Assembly (NCBI RefSeq): GCF_004361695.1
Contig: NZ_SNVW01000001.1
Span: forward strand, 62,001-126,000
Reading direction: 5' to 3'
DNA: 64,000 nt
From: Curtobacterium flaccumfaciens
Lineage (GTDB): Bacteria; Actinomycetota; Actinomycetes; Actinomycetales; Microbacteriaceae
In this document: positions 11,529 through 21,000 of the stretch, in pieces
Position numbering within the stretch: the stretch's first letter is position 1
Layout of the letters: each line of letters begins with the position of its first letter
Translations under genes and position numbers: made by a program
The notes under the pieces: model-generated
The model's database searches: none
Told to the model about the DNA's origin: nothing
The model's input: only the letters and a program-made list of their open reading frames with translations

Positions 11529-12188
11529 TTACTTGACGAGTGCCGGCAGGTTCTTGCGGCTCGTGAGGACCTGGTCGATCAGGCCGTACTCGAGGGCCTC
11601 GGACGCGGACATGATCTTGTCGCGCTCGATGTCGTTGTTGACCTGCTCCGGCGTGCGGTTCGAGTGCTTCGACAGCGTCTCCTCGAGCCAGGTGCGCATG
11701 CGGAGGATCTCCGCCGCCTGGATCTCGATGTCGGACGCCTGGCCGCCACCCTGCTGGACAGCAGGCTGGTGGATGAGCACACGGGCGTTCGGCAGTGCCA
11801 GACGCTTGCCGGGGGTACCGGCGGCGAGGAGCACCGACGCGGCCGAGGCCGCCTGGCCGAGGCACACCGTCTGGATCTGCGGACGGATGTACTGCATCGT
11901 GTCGTAGATCGCCGTCATCGCGGTGAACGAGCCACCGGGCGAGTTGATGTACATCACGATGTCGCGGTCGGGGTCCATCGACTCGAGCACGAGGAGCTGC
12001 GCCATGACGTCGTCCGCCGAAGCGTCGTCGACCTGGACGCCGAGGAACACGATGCGGTCCTCGAACAGCTTCGCGTACGGGTCCTGCCGCTTGTAGCCGT
12101 AGGCCGTGCGCTCTTCGAAGCTCGGCAGGATGTACCGATCAGTGGGGGCCGGGACGTTCTGCGCGCCACCGAGCATGGGGAGGTGCAT
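11529..12188 (-). CDS. clpP2: ClpP2, ATP-dependent protease proteolytic subunit
   Basis: Serine peptidase of the heteromeric actinobacterial ClpP1P2 chamber (219 aa). The nucleophile Ser115 lies in GQAASAAS, an actinobacterial ClpP2-type variant of the usual AASMG. The catalytic His140 is in LIHQP. The ATG at 12188 has AAGGAA upstream; the long N-terminus resembles other ClpP2 proteins. It follows clpP1 by 29 bp on the same strand and they form one operon. By family knowledge ClpP1 and ClpP2 assemble together with ClpX or ClpC. Confidence 0.96.
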   Translation of the reverse strand: MHLPMLGGAQNVPAPTDRYILPSFEERTAYGYKRQDPYAKLFEDRIVFLGVQVDDASADDVMAQLLVLESMDPDRDIVMYINSPGGSFTAMTAIYDTMQYIRPQIQTVCLGQAASAASVLLAAGTPGKRLALPNARVLIHQPAVQQGGGQASDIEIQAAEILRMRTWLEETLSKHSNRTPEQVNNDIERDKIMSASEALEYGLIDQVLTSRKNLPALVK

Positions 12189-12217
12189 TCTCGTTTCCTT
12201 CTCTTCGGTGGGTCGGG

Positions 12218-12847
12218 TCAGGACTGGGCGTCGGGATCGGCCGCTGCGGTCGGGGTCTCACCGTCGGTGACGGTTCCGCCACCACCGATGACCTCGGTCG
12301 ACGACGCACGGAGGTGGTCGACGAAGCCGTACTCGAGGGCTTCCTGCGCCGTGAACCAGTTGTCGCGGTCGTTGTCCTTGAGGACCTGCTCGATCGACTT
12401 GCCGGTCTGCTCCGCAGTGAGCTCGGCCATCCGCTGCTTCATGTCGAGGATGACCTTCGCCTGCGTCTGGATGTCGGCAGCGGTGCCGCCGAAGCCACCG
12501 GACGGCTGGTGCAGCAGCACACGGGCGTTCGGGGTGATGTAGCGCTTGCCGGGCGTGCCGGACGAGAGCAGGAACTGCCCCATCGACGCGGCGAGGCCGA
12601 TGCCCACCGTGACGATGTCGTTCGGCACGAACTGCATCGTGTCGTAGATCGCCATGCCGGCGGTGATCGAACCACCGGGCGAGTTGATGTAGAGGTAGAT
12701 GTCCTTCTCAGGGTCCTCGGCGGCGAGCATCAGCAGCTTGGCTGCGATCTCGTTCGAGTTGTCGTCGCGGACCTCGGAGCCGAGCCACACGATCCGGTCT
12801 CTCAGAAGGCGGTCAAAAACACTGGGGTTCAGTGTTGCTTCGGCCAT
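12218..12847 (-). CDS. clpP1: ClpP1, ATP-dependent protease proteolytic subunit
   Basis: Partner of ClpP2 (209 aa). Ser88 is in GLAASMG, His113 in LLHQPSGG, and the C-terminal tail [21 protein letters not shown] is longer than in most ClpP. The ATG at 12847 has GGGAGC upstream. It is the first gene of the clpP1-clpP2 operon and lies downstream of tig on the same strand, behind a terminator-like hairpin. Confidence 0.96.
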   Translation of the reverse strand: MAEATLNPSVFDRLLRDRIVWLGSEVRDDNSNEIAAKLLMLAAEDPEKDIYLYINSPGGSITAGMAIYDTMQFVPNDIVTVGIGLAASMGQFLLSSGTPGKRYITPNARVLLHQPSGGFGGTAADIQTQAKVILDMKQRMAELTAEQTGKSIEQVLKDNDRDNWFTAQEALEYGFVDHLRASSTEVIGGGGTVTDGETPTAAADPDAQS

Positions 12848-12948
12848 GGAAAAGCTCCCGTTCAGTTGTCGCTTGATGTCGAACTTATCGGTTGCAACGC
12901 ACCACTTCGCGTCTGTTCGCTGACGGCAATGCGGGTGGCCCGGAAACG

Positions 12949-12988
12949 GACTGGAGGCGCGGTGCCAGCTGGCACCGCGCCTCCAGTC
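12949..12988. terminator. GGAGGCGCGG palindrome, probable tig terminator
   Basis: A 40-bp perfect palindrome (20-bp arms starting GACTGGAGGCGCGG) that begins 17 bp after the tig stop. It belongs to the dispersed GGAGGCGCGG family. Confidence 0.75.
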
Positions 12989-13005
12989 AGAAGGTCAGGA
13001 CGTGA

Positions 13006-14313
13006 CTACTCGACGTCCTCCGCCGGGGTCTGCGCGACGCCCGCCGTGAAGGCGGACAGGTCCACGTCGTCACCGTTGGTGTCCTTGACGGTCACCTTCG
13101 AGAGGACGGTCGCGACCGCCTTCGAGCGAGCGACCTCGCCCACCATGCCGGGGATCTGGCCGTTCTGGTCGATCACCTTGATGAACTCGCCCGGCTCCAT
13201 GCCGTACTGCGCAGCAGCCTGGATGAGGTACTGGGTGAGCTCTTCCTGCGAGACCTGGATCTCTTCCTTCTCGGCGATCGAGTCGAGGAGGATCTGCGAA
13301 CGGAAGGCCTTCTCGCTGGACTCCGAGACCTCCTTGCGGTGCTCGTCGTCCTCGAGACGGTTCTCCTGCTCGAGGTGACGGTGCACCTCGTCCTCGATGA
13401 GCTTCTCCGAGATCGGGATGTTCACGTCCTCGATGAGCTTCTCGACGAGCTTGTCGCGAGCCGCGGCGCCCTGACCGAAGGTCTTGGACTTCGCGATCTG
13501 CTCCTTGAGGTCCGCCTTGAGCTCGTCGATCGTGTCGAACTGGCTCGCGATCTGCGCGAACTCGTCGTCGGCCTCGGGGAGCTCGCGCTCCTTGACGGCG
13601 GTGACGGTCACGGCGATCTGGGCGATCTCGCCCTCGCGGTCGCCACCGACGAGCTTCGACTCGAAGGTGGTGGACTCGCCGGCGGTGAGCGACTCGAGCG
13701 CCTCGTCGATGCCCTCGAGCAGGTCGCCCGAACCGATCTCGTAGGAGACGCCGGTGGCCGAGTCGACCTCGTCGTCGCCGATGGTCGCGGTGAGGTCGAT
13801 CTGCGCGAAGTCACCCGTGGTCGCCGGACGGTCGACCGTCACGAGCGTGCCGAAGCGGGTGCGGAGGTTCTGCAGTTCCTCTTCGATCTCGTCGTCCGAC
13901 ACCTCGACGGCGTCGACGGTGAGCTCGTAGGAGCTGTAGTCCGGCAGGTCGAACTCGGGACGGACGTCCACCTCGAACGTGAGGACCAGGTCACCCGTGA
14001 AGTCCTTGACGTTCGGGAGCTCGGCCACGTCGGCCTCGGCACGACCGAGGATGCGCAGCTCCTGCTCCTCCACCGCCTGGCGGTAGAAGTTGTCGATCGC
14101 GTCGCCGACGGCGTGGTTCAGGACCTCGCCACGGCCGACACGCTGGTCGACGATCGCCGGCGGGACCTTGCCCTTGCGGAAGCCGGGGATGTTGATCTGC
14201 TCGGCGATGTGCTTGTACGCGTGGTCGATGCTCGGCTTGAGATCGTCCGGCGTCACGTTCACGGTGAGCTTGACGCGGGTGTCGCTCACCTTGTCGACGG
14301 TGCTGGTGGCCAA
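13006..14313 (-). CDS. tig: Trigger factor, ribosome-bound chaperone
   Basis: Folding helper for nascent chains, bound at the ribosome exit tunnel (435 aa). The ribosome-docking signature GFRKGKVPP is near residue 45, followed by the FKBP-type prolyl isomerase domain ([13 protein letters not shown] ... [11 protein letters not shown]) and the helical C-terminal domain. The start is a TTG at 14313 with AGGAGAAC upstream; the frame further up is only a reading of the adjacent tRNA-Pro. Conserved actinobacterial neighbourhood with clpP1P2. Confidence 0.97.
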   Translation of the reverse strand: MATSTVDKVSDTRVKLTVNVTPDDLKPSIDHAYKHIAEQINIPGFRKGKVPPAIVDQRVGRGEVLNHAVGDAIDNFYRQAVEEQELRILGRAEADVAELPNVKDFTGDLVLTFEVDVRPEFDLPDYSSYELTVDAVEVSDDEIEEELQNLRTRFGTLVTVDRPATTGDFAQIDLTATIGDDEVDSATGVSYEIGSGDLLEGIDEALESLTAGESTTFESKLVGGDREGEIAQIAVTVTAVKERELPEADDEFAQIASQFDTIDELKADLKEQIAKSKTFGQGAAARDKLVEKLIEDVNIPISEKLIEDEVHRHLEQENRLEDDEHRKEVSESSEKAFRSQILLDSIAEKEEIQVSQEELTQYLIQAAAQYGMEPGEFIKVIDQNGQIPGMVGEVARSKAVATVLSKVTVKDTNGDDVDLSAFTAGVAQTPAEDVE

Positions 14314-14365
14314 GGGATGTTCTCCTGTTGGTTGACGTTCGTGTGGTCGGTGGTTCTCGAAGACC

Positions 14366-14442
14366 TGGTCGGGGCGACAGGAGTTGAACCTGCGACCTCC
14401 CGCTCCCAAAGCGGGCGCTCTACCAAGCTGAGCTACGCCCCG
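14366..14442 (-). tRNA. tRNA-Pro (anticodon TGG), CCA encoded
   Basis: 77 nt including the 3' CCA (complement of 14366-14368). Acceptor stem CGGGGCG / CGCCCCG, D-arm TAGCTCAGCTTGGTAGAGC, anticodon loop CTTTGGGA giving TGG, T-loop GGTTCAACTCC. It lies just upstream of tig on the same strand. Confidence 0.97.
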
Positions 14443-14499
14443 TTTGACTGGGCCAGGGGTGTCCGCAGACGCCGGCAGGCGCACGGGACGCCGATGAGT

Positions 14500-14835
14500 C
14501 TAGCGGTCCCGGGGTGCGCGGTTCCCGGGAGGTTTCCTGCCGACTTCCCCGTCGACTTTGCTGTCGACTCCTGCCTCACGTCGCAGGCCGGCCCGCCACC
14601 GCACGCCGACGACGACCTGCACCGCGAGCGCCGCCACCCCGAGCACGATGCCGGCGACGATCCGCCAGCCGTGCAGGAGCGCGTGCGCCGGCTGGGTCTG
14701 CGGGTCCCCGAACAACTCCGGGCGCAACGAGAACACCACCGCGGCGAGGACCACCAGGGCGTACGAGAGGACCCGCGACCGCGTGATCGTGCGATCGGCG
14801 GACCCGTCCGGCTTCGGGATGACGCGCCCTGACAT
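14500..14835 (-). CDS. Small membrane protein of unknown function (111 aa)
   Basis: Two likely transmembrane helices (SYALVVLAAVVFSL and IVAGIVLGVAALAVQVVVGV) separated by a short loop RPELFGDPQTQPAHALLHG, with a charged C-terminal tail. The first helix follows a basic N-terminus MSGRVIPKPDG. The start is taken as the ATG at 14835; a longer frame to 14904 runs back into the tRNA-Gly. Unrecognised; small two-helix proteins at this locus occur in related genomes, so it is probably real. Confidence 0.65.
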   Translation of the reverse strand: MSGRVIPKPDGSADRTITRSRVLSYALVVLAAVVFSLRPELFGDPQTQPAHALLHGWRIVAGIVLGVAALAVQVVVGVRWRAGLRREAGVDSKVDGEVGRKPPGNRAPRDR

Positions 14836-14889
14836 GTCGATGCTCGTTCGTCCGCTACGATGATGGGGCTGCGCCTGGTGCGCAGGCGC

Positions 14890-14960
14890 GGGGATGTAGC
14901 TCAATGGTAGAGCCCCAGTCTTCCAAACTGGCTACGCGGGTTCGATTCCCGTCATCCCCT
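14890..14960 (+). tRNA. tRNA-Gly (anticodon TCC)
   Basis: 71 nt, CCA not encoded. Acceptor GGGGATG / CATCCCC, D-arm TAGCTCAATGGTAGAGC, anticodon loop CTTCCAA, T-loop GGTTCGATTCC. A TACGAT -10 candidate lies at 14856-14861. Confidence 0.97.
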
Positions 14961-15490
14961 CTGTGTTGGTGGGCGCTTCGCGCCGTTGTCGTCAGTTCGG
15001 GCGTGCTGATGTGGGCGGGCGGGGGCGCTTCGCTGCGTCGGGCGTCTGGCGCTTCGCGTCGGGGTCGTCGGTTGCTCGTCCTGAAGTGGGCGGGCGGGGG
15101 CGCTTCGCTGTGTCGGGCGCTCCGCGTCTGATCAGCGGTTTCTGCGTCTGGACGGTCCCGGCCTGGGATCGAGCAAGACCGCCGTGCGCCCGGCGTGCCC
15201 AGAGTTGTTCCTGGAAACGATGGTGTGAGCCGCTCATTCCCCCGCACCAGCAGGCATGGGACGAGCCAACATGAGAATCAAGCAGGTCAGAGGCGGAATT
15301 GCGCGGAGGCGCTGAGCCCCGCGCTTCGTCGGCTGGTGCACGGTTGCACGCTCGGTGCGACGTTGTTCCTGCGCACCGAGTGATCAATCTCGCACCACGA
15401 GCGATCGGCCGCAGCGCGCGCTCGGCGTCGCCTCCTGGTTGGGACGCGCGACAGCTGAGACGATGCACGGTCGCAGGGTTCCGAGCCGCC
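14961..15490. other. 530 bp without a supported gene; short direct repeats
   Basis: No frame here looks coding. Two near-identical 34-bp copies of GTGGGCGGGCGGGGGCGCTT... lie at 15011-15044 and 15086-15119 (one mismatch). Base composition is lower in GC and less codon-like than the genes, which fits decayed DNA at the edge of the PIN/DUF1905 island. Confidence 0.6.
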
Positions 15491-15742
15491 CCGAGAGCGC
15501 TCCGAGCGGCGCTTCTCCGACTTCCTGCCGCAAGCATCCGGTGGTGCTGCTCCCAACCGGGAGTGCCGCGTCCAGCAACGTGCAGCGCGGTCCGGACGGC
15601 ACCGAGCGCTCGGTCGAGCGCACCGGACTCGTCGTCAGCGTCGACCCCGATCGAGAAGGTGCGGGTGCCGGTCGATAGGTCAGCGGTCAGGTCCTGGTCG
15701 TGGACGTCGTCGAGGTAGAAGAGTGCTTCCGCGATGGCGTCG
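15491..15742 (-). pseudogene. Truncated, frameshifted copy of the 106-aa gene at 16514-16834
   Basis: On the minus strand this reads DAIAEALFYLDDVHDQDL, then TFSIGVDADDESGALDRALG and AVRTALHVAGRGTPGWEQHH, closely matching the intact gene (DAIADALFDLDDVHDQDL and so on). The copy lacks the first 25 or so residues. It has a one-base insertion after RML and no stop at the place where the intact copy ends. It begins right after the stop of the PIN gene. Confidence 0.8.
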
Positions 15743-15762
15743 TGGCGCGTCCGCAGGCTGGG

Positions 15763-16158
15763 TCAGGCGAAGATGGACGACGAGGTCGTGGGGACCATGT
15801 CCGTGGCCGCCTCGATCAGGCGCGGGTCGTCGGTCACGAGGGTGTCGGCCTGCAGCACCGCGACCGCAAGGTACTCCGCCGGCCCGACGTCGTCCCAGCC
15901 GAGACGCGTCGCGGTCTTCCACGCCGTCCCCCGCGACACCCGGTCCCCCAGCAGTCGGATCCGCAGCCCGGCCAGTCCGTCGAGCTGCGCCCGGGCCTCC
16001 CGCTCGTCCAGCTCGCCGGCACGGACCTGCCGGTAGAGCGCAGCCATGACGTGCGAACGGAGCACCGCGGGCCCGACCAGTTGGTCAGCCCCGTCCACCG
16101 CCAGCTCGCCGCGGACGATCCGCAGCGCGACGTCGGCGTCGATCGCGTACCTGGTCAT
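15763..16158 (-). CDS. PIN-domain protein (VapC-like)
   Basis: Probable Mg-dependent ribonuclease of 131 aa. The N-terminal acidic pair is in YAIDADVAL (Asp7 and Asp9). The C-terminal acidic cluster is in AEYLAVAVLQADTLVTDDPRL. This is the layout of VapC-type toxins, but no typical antitoxin gene lies directly upstream: the neighbour is a DUF1905 protein 27 bp away on the same strand. The ATG at 16158 has GGGGAGC upstream. It could be an orphan toxin, a toxin with an unusual partner, or a housekeeping PIN nuclease. Confidence 0.78.
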   Translation of the reverse strand: MTRYAIDADVALRIVRGELAVDGADQLVGPAVLRSHVMAALYRQVRAGELDEREARAQLDGLAGLRIRLLGDRVSRGTAWKTATRLGWDDVGPAEYLAVAVLQADTLVTDDPRLIEAATDMVPTTSSSIFA

Positions 16159-16185
16159 GCCCGGCAGTCTGCTCCCCAGCGCGTC

Positions 16186-16476
16186 CTACGGGCCGGCGAA
16201 CTCGAGGGTGAGGGTCGGCCTGTCGCCGAGCTCCACCCCGGCACGACGTCGCTCCGCGGCCCGGAGCGGTACGAGGTACCCGCCGTCCTTCGGGAACAGC
16301 GAGGTCGTCCACGTCACGCTGCCGATCGTCACACGCGCCGGGATCACACCCCAGCCGTACGTGAGAAACGGAGCGAGGTCGCGGATGGCCTCGGCTGCGT
16401 CGGACGGCACGACGGCGTAGAAGTACGGCGCCGGCCCACGCCACTCGACCACCTCGCCGTCGAACTCGATCTCCAC
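16186..16476 (-). CDS. DUF1905-domain protein (96 aa)
   Basis: Small beta-rich protein; EFDGEVVEWRGPAPYFYAVV, then GVIPARVTIGSVTWTTSLFP and GYLVPLRAAERRRAGVELGD match the DUF1905 pattern. The function of the family is not known to me. The start is taken as the GTG at 16476 by domain extent, since no good ribosome-binding site is visible. It sits between the 106-aa unknown and the PIN gene on one strand with short gaps. Confidence 0.72.
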   Translation of the reverse strand: MEIEFDGEVVEWRGPAPYFYAVVPSDAAEAIRDLAPFLTYGWGVIPARVTIGSVTWTTSLFPKDGGYLVPLRAAERRRAGVELGDRPTLTLEFAGP

Positions 16477-16513
16477 GCCGCGATCGTACGGCGCGATGAC
16501 TCGGACGGTCCGG

Positions 16514-16834
16514 TCAGATCGCTCCGACCGGCTCTTCTTCGACTTCTTGACGGAGCATTCGGTAGTGCCGCTCCCAACCAGGCGTGCCTCGACCCGCGGC
16601 GTGCAGAGCCGTTCGCACAGCCCCGAGGGCACGGTCGAGCGCACCGAACTCGTCATCGGCGACGACACCGATCGAGAAGGTCAACGTCCGGGTCTCCAGA
16701 TCAGCCGCCAGGTCTTGGTCGTGCACGTCGTCGAGATCGAAGAGCGCGTCCGCGATGGCGTCGAAGTCGGTAGCGATGTCGTCCGCGTCGTCGAGCTCAG
16801 CCACGCATTCCAGTCGCACGAGGTACTTCGTCAT
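16514..16834 (-). CDS. Unknown acidic protein (106 aa), intact member of a duplicated pair
   Basis: Begins MTKYLVRLECVAELDDADD and ends RQEVEEEPVGAI, with the pattern of a small alpha/beta fold. A perfect AGGAG lies 6 nt before the ATG at 16834. It is the first of three same-strand genes (this, DUF1905, PIN), and a decayed copy follows the PIN gene. Not recognised. The duplication suggests gene-cassette turnover. Confidence 0.72.
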   Translation of the reverse strand: MTKYLVRLECVAELDDADDIATDFDAIADALFDLDDVHDQDLAADLETRTLTFSIGVVADDEFGALDRALGAVRTALHAAGRGTPGWERHYRMLRQEVEEEPVGAI

Positions 16835-16910
16835 CGTGTTCTCCTGTCCCAGCAGATCAAGCGCGTAAACCGATACATCAGATGCACAACGTACCAGGGG
16901 GCGGGACGGA

Positions 16911-16954
16911 CGCGCCCCGCGCCTCCAGGCCTGGGCCAGGAGGCACGGGGCGCG
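16911..16954. repeat. GGAGGCGCGG hairpin after the GH18 gene
   Basis: 16-bp arms CGCGCCCCGCGCCTCC and complement with one mismatch, loop of about 12 nt. It lies 22 bp past the GH18 stop and could end its transcript. Confidence 0.7.
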
Positions 16955-16975
16955 AGCCGCCGCTGGGACGCGGCG

Positions 16976-17977
16976 TCAGCGGTACGACGCGGCCTGGCCG
17001 TACAGGACGTTCGTGAAGGACGAGACGTAGGCGGACTGGTCGCCTCCTGGCAGGTTGTACGTCATGAAGACGCCGTACCCGTCGGCCTTCGTGCGCTGGG
17101 CGAGCGAGACGGCCGTCGCCTGCGGGGTGTTCTGGATGTCGACCGCGGCCGCCGACAGCTTCGACTTCGGCAGCCCCGGGATCGTCGGCGCGGAGTAGGT
17201 GCCGTAGTACGGGTTCCAGGCGTAGTCGAGCTTCGAGCCGATGCTGCTGCTCGACGACGACAGCGCGGTGGACGCCGGGCCGATGTCGTAGAACGAGATC
17301 AGCTTGCCGGGCATGTCGGCACGGAGAGCGCTGATGAGCCACCCGATGGACTGCTGGTTCGGCTGCGGAGTGCCGTTCACGCCGTAGTCGGAGTACTCGT
17401 CGTCGAGGTCGACGCCGTCGAGTCCGTACTTCGACACCGTGGCCGAGACCTGGGCGGCGAAGTCGGCCGCGGCGGCCCGGGTCGAGAAGTTCGCGATCCC
17501 CGCACCCTGGTGGTTGCCGAGGACGGACAGCGAGACCTTGATGCCCTTGGCCTGCAGCGGCCGGATCTGGGTGGCCGCCTGGTCGAGGGTGCGCTGCACG
17601 TTCTCGTTGCTGGACAGGACCGCCTTGCCGTCCTGGTAGTCGATGTTCGCGGCGAAGATGATCGCCACGTCGAAGGCGTTCGCACCGTTCGCCAGCGTGT
17701 ACCGGCCGACGTTCGCGAGTTCGTCGTTGTTGACCTCGACGTAGGCGATGCTCGTCGGACCGGACTTGGTGGGCGTCGCGTGCGGACCCCGGCCGTGGCC
17801 GTGGCCCGTGCCGTGGCCGTGGCCATTGCCCTGGCCGGCACCGTGCCCGGCCCCGTGGCCGACACCGTGGGCGGCACCGGCGGACGACGGCGCCGCCGAC
17901 GCGGCCGCCGGCGCCATGGGCACCGCGACCATCGCGACGATCGCCGCAGCGATCCCGAACTTCGTGGACTTGTTCAT
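16976..17977 (-). CDS. Secreted GH18 endo-beta-N-acetylglucosaminidase, Endo H type
   Basis: Probably cuts the chitobiose core of N-glycans outside the cell, releasing high-mannose glycans (333 aa). A Sec signal peptide (KFGIAAAIVAMVAVPMAPAAASA) is followed by a His/Gly-rich linker (about residues 37-66), then a TIM-barrel. The GH18 motif DxxDxDxE is present as DGVDLDDEYSDYG (Asp187, Asp190, Asp192, Glu194), with Endo H-like sequence on both sides. The ATG at 17977 has GGAG upstream. It lies downstream of a GH38, GH5 and ABC operon but behind that operon's terminator, so it may have its own promoter. It could also act on chitin-like substrates, but the Endo H match is better. Confidence 0.85.
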   Translation of the reverse strand: MNKSTKFGIAAAIVAMVAVPMAPAAASAAPSSAGAAHGVGHGAGHGAGQGNGHGHGTGHGHGRGPHATPTKSGPTSIAYVEVNNDELANVGRYTLANGANAFDVAIIFAANIDYQDGKAVLSSNENVQRTLDQAATQIRPLQAKGIKVSLSVLGNHQGAGIANFSTRAAAADFAAQVSATVSKYGLDGVDLDDEYSDYGVNGTPQPNQQSIGWLISALRADMPGKLISFYDIGPASTALSSSSSSIGSKLDYAWNPYYGTYSAPTIPGLPKSKLSAAAVDIQNTPQATAVSLAQRTKADGYGVFMTYNLPGGDQSAYVSSFTNVLYGQAASYR

Positions 17978-18026
17978 GTCACTCCTCATCGAGTGGATGA
18001 CCACGACCGCGGATGCAATCGTGCCG

Positions 18027-18059
18027 CCCGGGCCGGCTCACCCGAAGAGCCGGCCCGGG
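18027..18059 (-). terminator. Terminator of the glycosidase operon
   Basis: A 13-bp perfect stem CCCGGGCCGGCTC / GAGCCGGCCCGGG with a 7-nt loop, 4 bp past the GH38 stop. Confidence 0.8.
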
Positions 18060-18063
18060 ACGT

Positions 18064-21000
18064 TCATGCGCGCGGGTACCGGAACGTCCGCACCTCGTAC
18101 GCGTCGACCGCGAACGAAGAGGCGTCGACCGCGGAAGCGTCGGCCAGCGGCTCCTCGAGCAGGGTGACCTCGATGCCGTGCCCGAAGCCACCGGACACCG
18201 CGATCCCACCGGGCCCGAAGCCACCGGACACCGCGATCCCACCGGTCCCCCGCCGCCCGACGGGCTCGTAGACGCGCACGACCAGGTCGCCGGAACGGTC
18301 GTCGGCGAGCTTGACGCTCGACAGGACGACGTCGCCGGAGACCCGCACGAGCGGCTCGAAGCCCTGCGCGCCGGTCACGGTCCGCGCGCTCGCGTTCATC
18401 ACGACACCCGCTGCGGTCGCGCCGAGCTGGTCGGTGCCGATCACCATGCCGTAGCGGTGCGTCTGCACGCCCTGGTCGGTCTCGGGGTCGGGGAACCGCG
18501 GGGCACGCAGCAGCGACAGCCGCACGGTGGTGGTGACGTGCCCGTCGACGGAGTCGCGCGTGGTGTCGAACCCGTGGATCGAGTCGTTGACGAGGGCGAC
18601 CCCGAAACCCGGCTCCGACACGAGCACGTAGCGGTGCATCGAGGTCTCGAACTTCGCGGCTTCCCACGAGGTGTTCGTGTGGGTCACGCGCTTCTGCGCC
18701 CCGAACTGCGTCTCGGCGACGGTGTGCTCCGCGCGGACGTCGAGCGGGAACGCGACCTTGAGGAACTTCTCGGTCTCGTGCCAGTCGGTGGTCTGGTCGA
18801 ACTCCAGCGTGCGGGAGTCCGGCGCGAGCGTGATCTCCTGGCGGACGCTCGAGTCGCCGAACGCACGCTCGACGACCACGCGTGCGACGCCGGTCCGCTC
18901 GTCGAGGTCGGCGGTCACGCTGGAGGCGTCGACGAGGTCCTCGACGCGGTTCCGGTAGTACCGGTCGACGTCCCACGCGTCCCACATGTTCGGGAAGTCC
19001 TGGTGCAGCTGCAGCAGGTTCGCGACCTGGCCCGCCGCGACCGCGTCGCGCCCGGTGGTCAGGTCGACGGCGCTCGTCACGTGGCCGCGGCCGTCGACCA
19101 CGACCCGGACGAGCGCGTTCGCCAGCACCCAGCTGCCGTCCTGCTCGGTGACGGTGACGGGGGTCGGCTCCGCCACGTCGGTCGCCAGGACCGCGCCCTG
19201 CGCGGGTGCGCCGGCCTGGAGGAACGGGGCCGGGTTCACGACGACCGTCGCGTCGCCTGCTCCGGCCAGTGCCGACAGCGCCGATTCGATCACCGCGGTG
19301 AGGCGCGCGGCCGTCTCGGCGTACTTCGCGACCGCTTCGCGGTGGACCCAGGCGATCGAGGTGCCCGGCAGGATGTCGTGGAACTGCTGCAGGAGCACCT
19401 GCTGCCAGAGCGCGTCGAGCTCGTCGTACGGGTAGGGGAAACCGGTCCGGGCCGCTGCGGTCGCCGCCCAGAGCTCGGCCTCGATGAGGAGCTGCTCGGT
19501 GCGGCGGTTGCCCTGCTTCGTGCCGTGCTGCGACGTCAGGGTGGCGCGGTGCAGCTCGAGGTAGAGCTCACCGACCCACACGGGCGGGTTCGGCAGCTCC
19601 GCCTTCGCACGGTCGAAGAAGACGTCGGGGTGTTCCCAGCGGACCTTCGCGCTGCCCTCGAGGTCGGCCAGGCGTGCGGCCGTCCCGGTCATCTCGCGCG
19701 TGGTCCCACCGCCGCCGTCGCCCCAGCCGACGGGTGCGATCGACCCGGTGGCGAGCCGGTTCTCGCGGAACTGCCGGGACGCCTTCGCGACCTCGGAGCC
19801 GCTGAGCCGCGAGTTGTACGTGTCCATCGAGGGGAAGTGCGAGAACACCCGCGACCCGTCGATGCCCTCCCAGAGGAACGTGTGGTGCGGGAACTTGTTG
19901 ACCTGGTTCCACGAGATCTTCTGCGTGAAGAACCACTCGAAGCCGGCGCGGCGCATGAGCTGCGGCAGCGCCGGCGAGTACCCGAAGCTGTCCGGCAGCC
20001 AGACCCCCTTCGGCCGGATGCCGAACTCGCGCTCGAAGAACCGCTGGCCCTGCGAGAACTGGCGGACGATGCTCTCGCCGGTCGGCATCACGGTGTCGGA
20101 CTCGACCCACATGCCGCCGATCGGCAGGAACCGTCCGGCCTCGACGGCGGCCGTGACGCGGGCGTAGACCTCGGGGCGGTGCTCCTTGATCCACGCGTAC
20201 TGCTGCGCGCTCGACATCCCGTACAGGAAGTCGTCGGTCTGGTCGATGAGCTCGGTCATCGTGGACGTGGTGCGCGCCACCTTCCGGATCGTCTCGCGGA
20301 CGGGCCAGAGCCAGGCGGAGTCGATGTGGGCGTGTCCGACGGCGGAGATCGTGTGCGCGGACGCCTCGGCGGGTGCGGCGAGGACATCGGCGAGCGCGGC
20401 GCGGGCGTCCGGCGCGGTCTCGGCGATGTGCTGCAGGTCGAGCCGGTCGAGCGCGTCGTCGAGGGCCTGCAGGATGCGCATCCGACGGGGGCCCTCGGGG
20501 AGCTCGGCCTGCAGTTCGAGCAGGACGTCGATGTCGAGGGCGAGCTCGTGGACCTCGGACTCGAACACGGCGAGGTCCATCCGCCTGCTCGTGTAGAGGC
20601 GCTTCGGCGAGGACGTCTCGATGTCGCCCTCCTGCGTGACGAGGAAGGGGTGGTAGTCGAGCAGGACGGGGTTCGACGCCGCCTCGACGAAGAGCTCCAC
20701 GGTCTCGCCGCCCTCGGCCCGTTCGGTGACGAGCACCCACTGGTTCCGCGGGTTGATCGACTTCACCGGGGTGCCGTCGGCGAGGTACACGAGCCCCTCG
20801 CACTGGAAGCCCGGCATGTTCTTGTCGAAGCCGAGGTCGATGACGGCCTCGATGCGGCGGCCGGCCCAGGCGTCCGGCACGGTGCCGGTCAGCCGGAACC
20901 AGGTCGTCCCCCACGCGGCGCCCCACGTCGTGCCGACCTCGTACGGCGCGAAGTCGAGCTGCAGGCCCTCGGTCGGCGGGATCGGCTCCCCCGGCAGCTC

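Noticed and set aside
14330..14484. Extension of tig containing [20 protein letters not shown]
   Set aside because: It is a translation of tRNA-Pro upstream of the real TTG start at 14313.
14855..15247. Minus-strand ORF containing DGNRTRVASLEDWGSTIELH
   Set aside because: This is the well-known false protein produced by reading a tRNA-Gly gene on the antisense strand.
15180..15490. Remnant transposase or integrase
   Set aside because: No catalytic motif, terminal inverted repeat or target duplication could be found.
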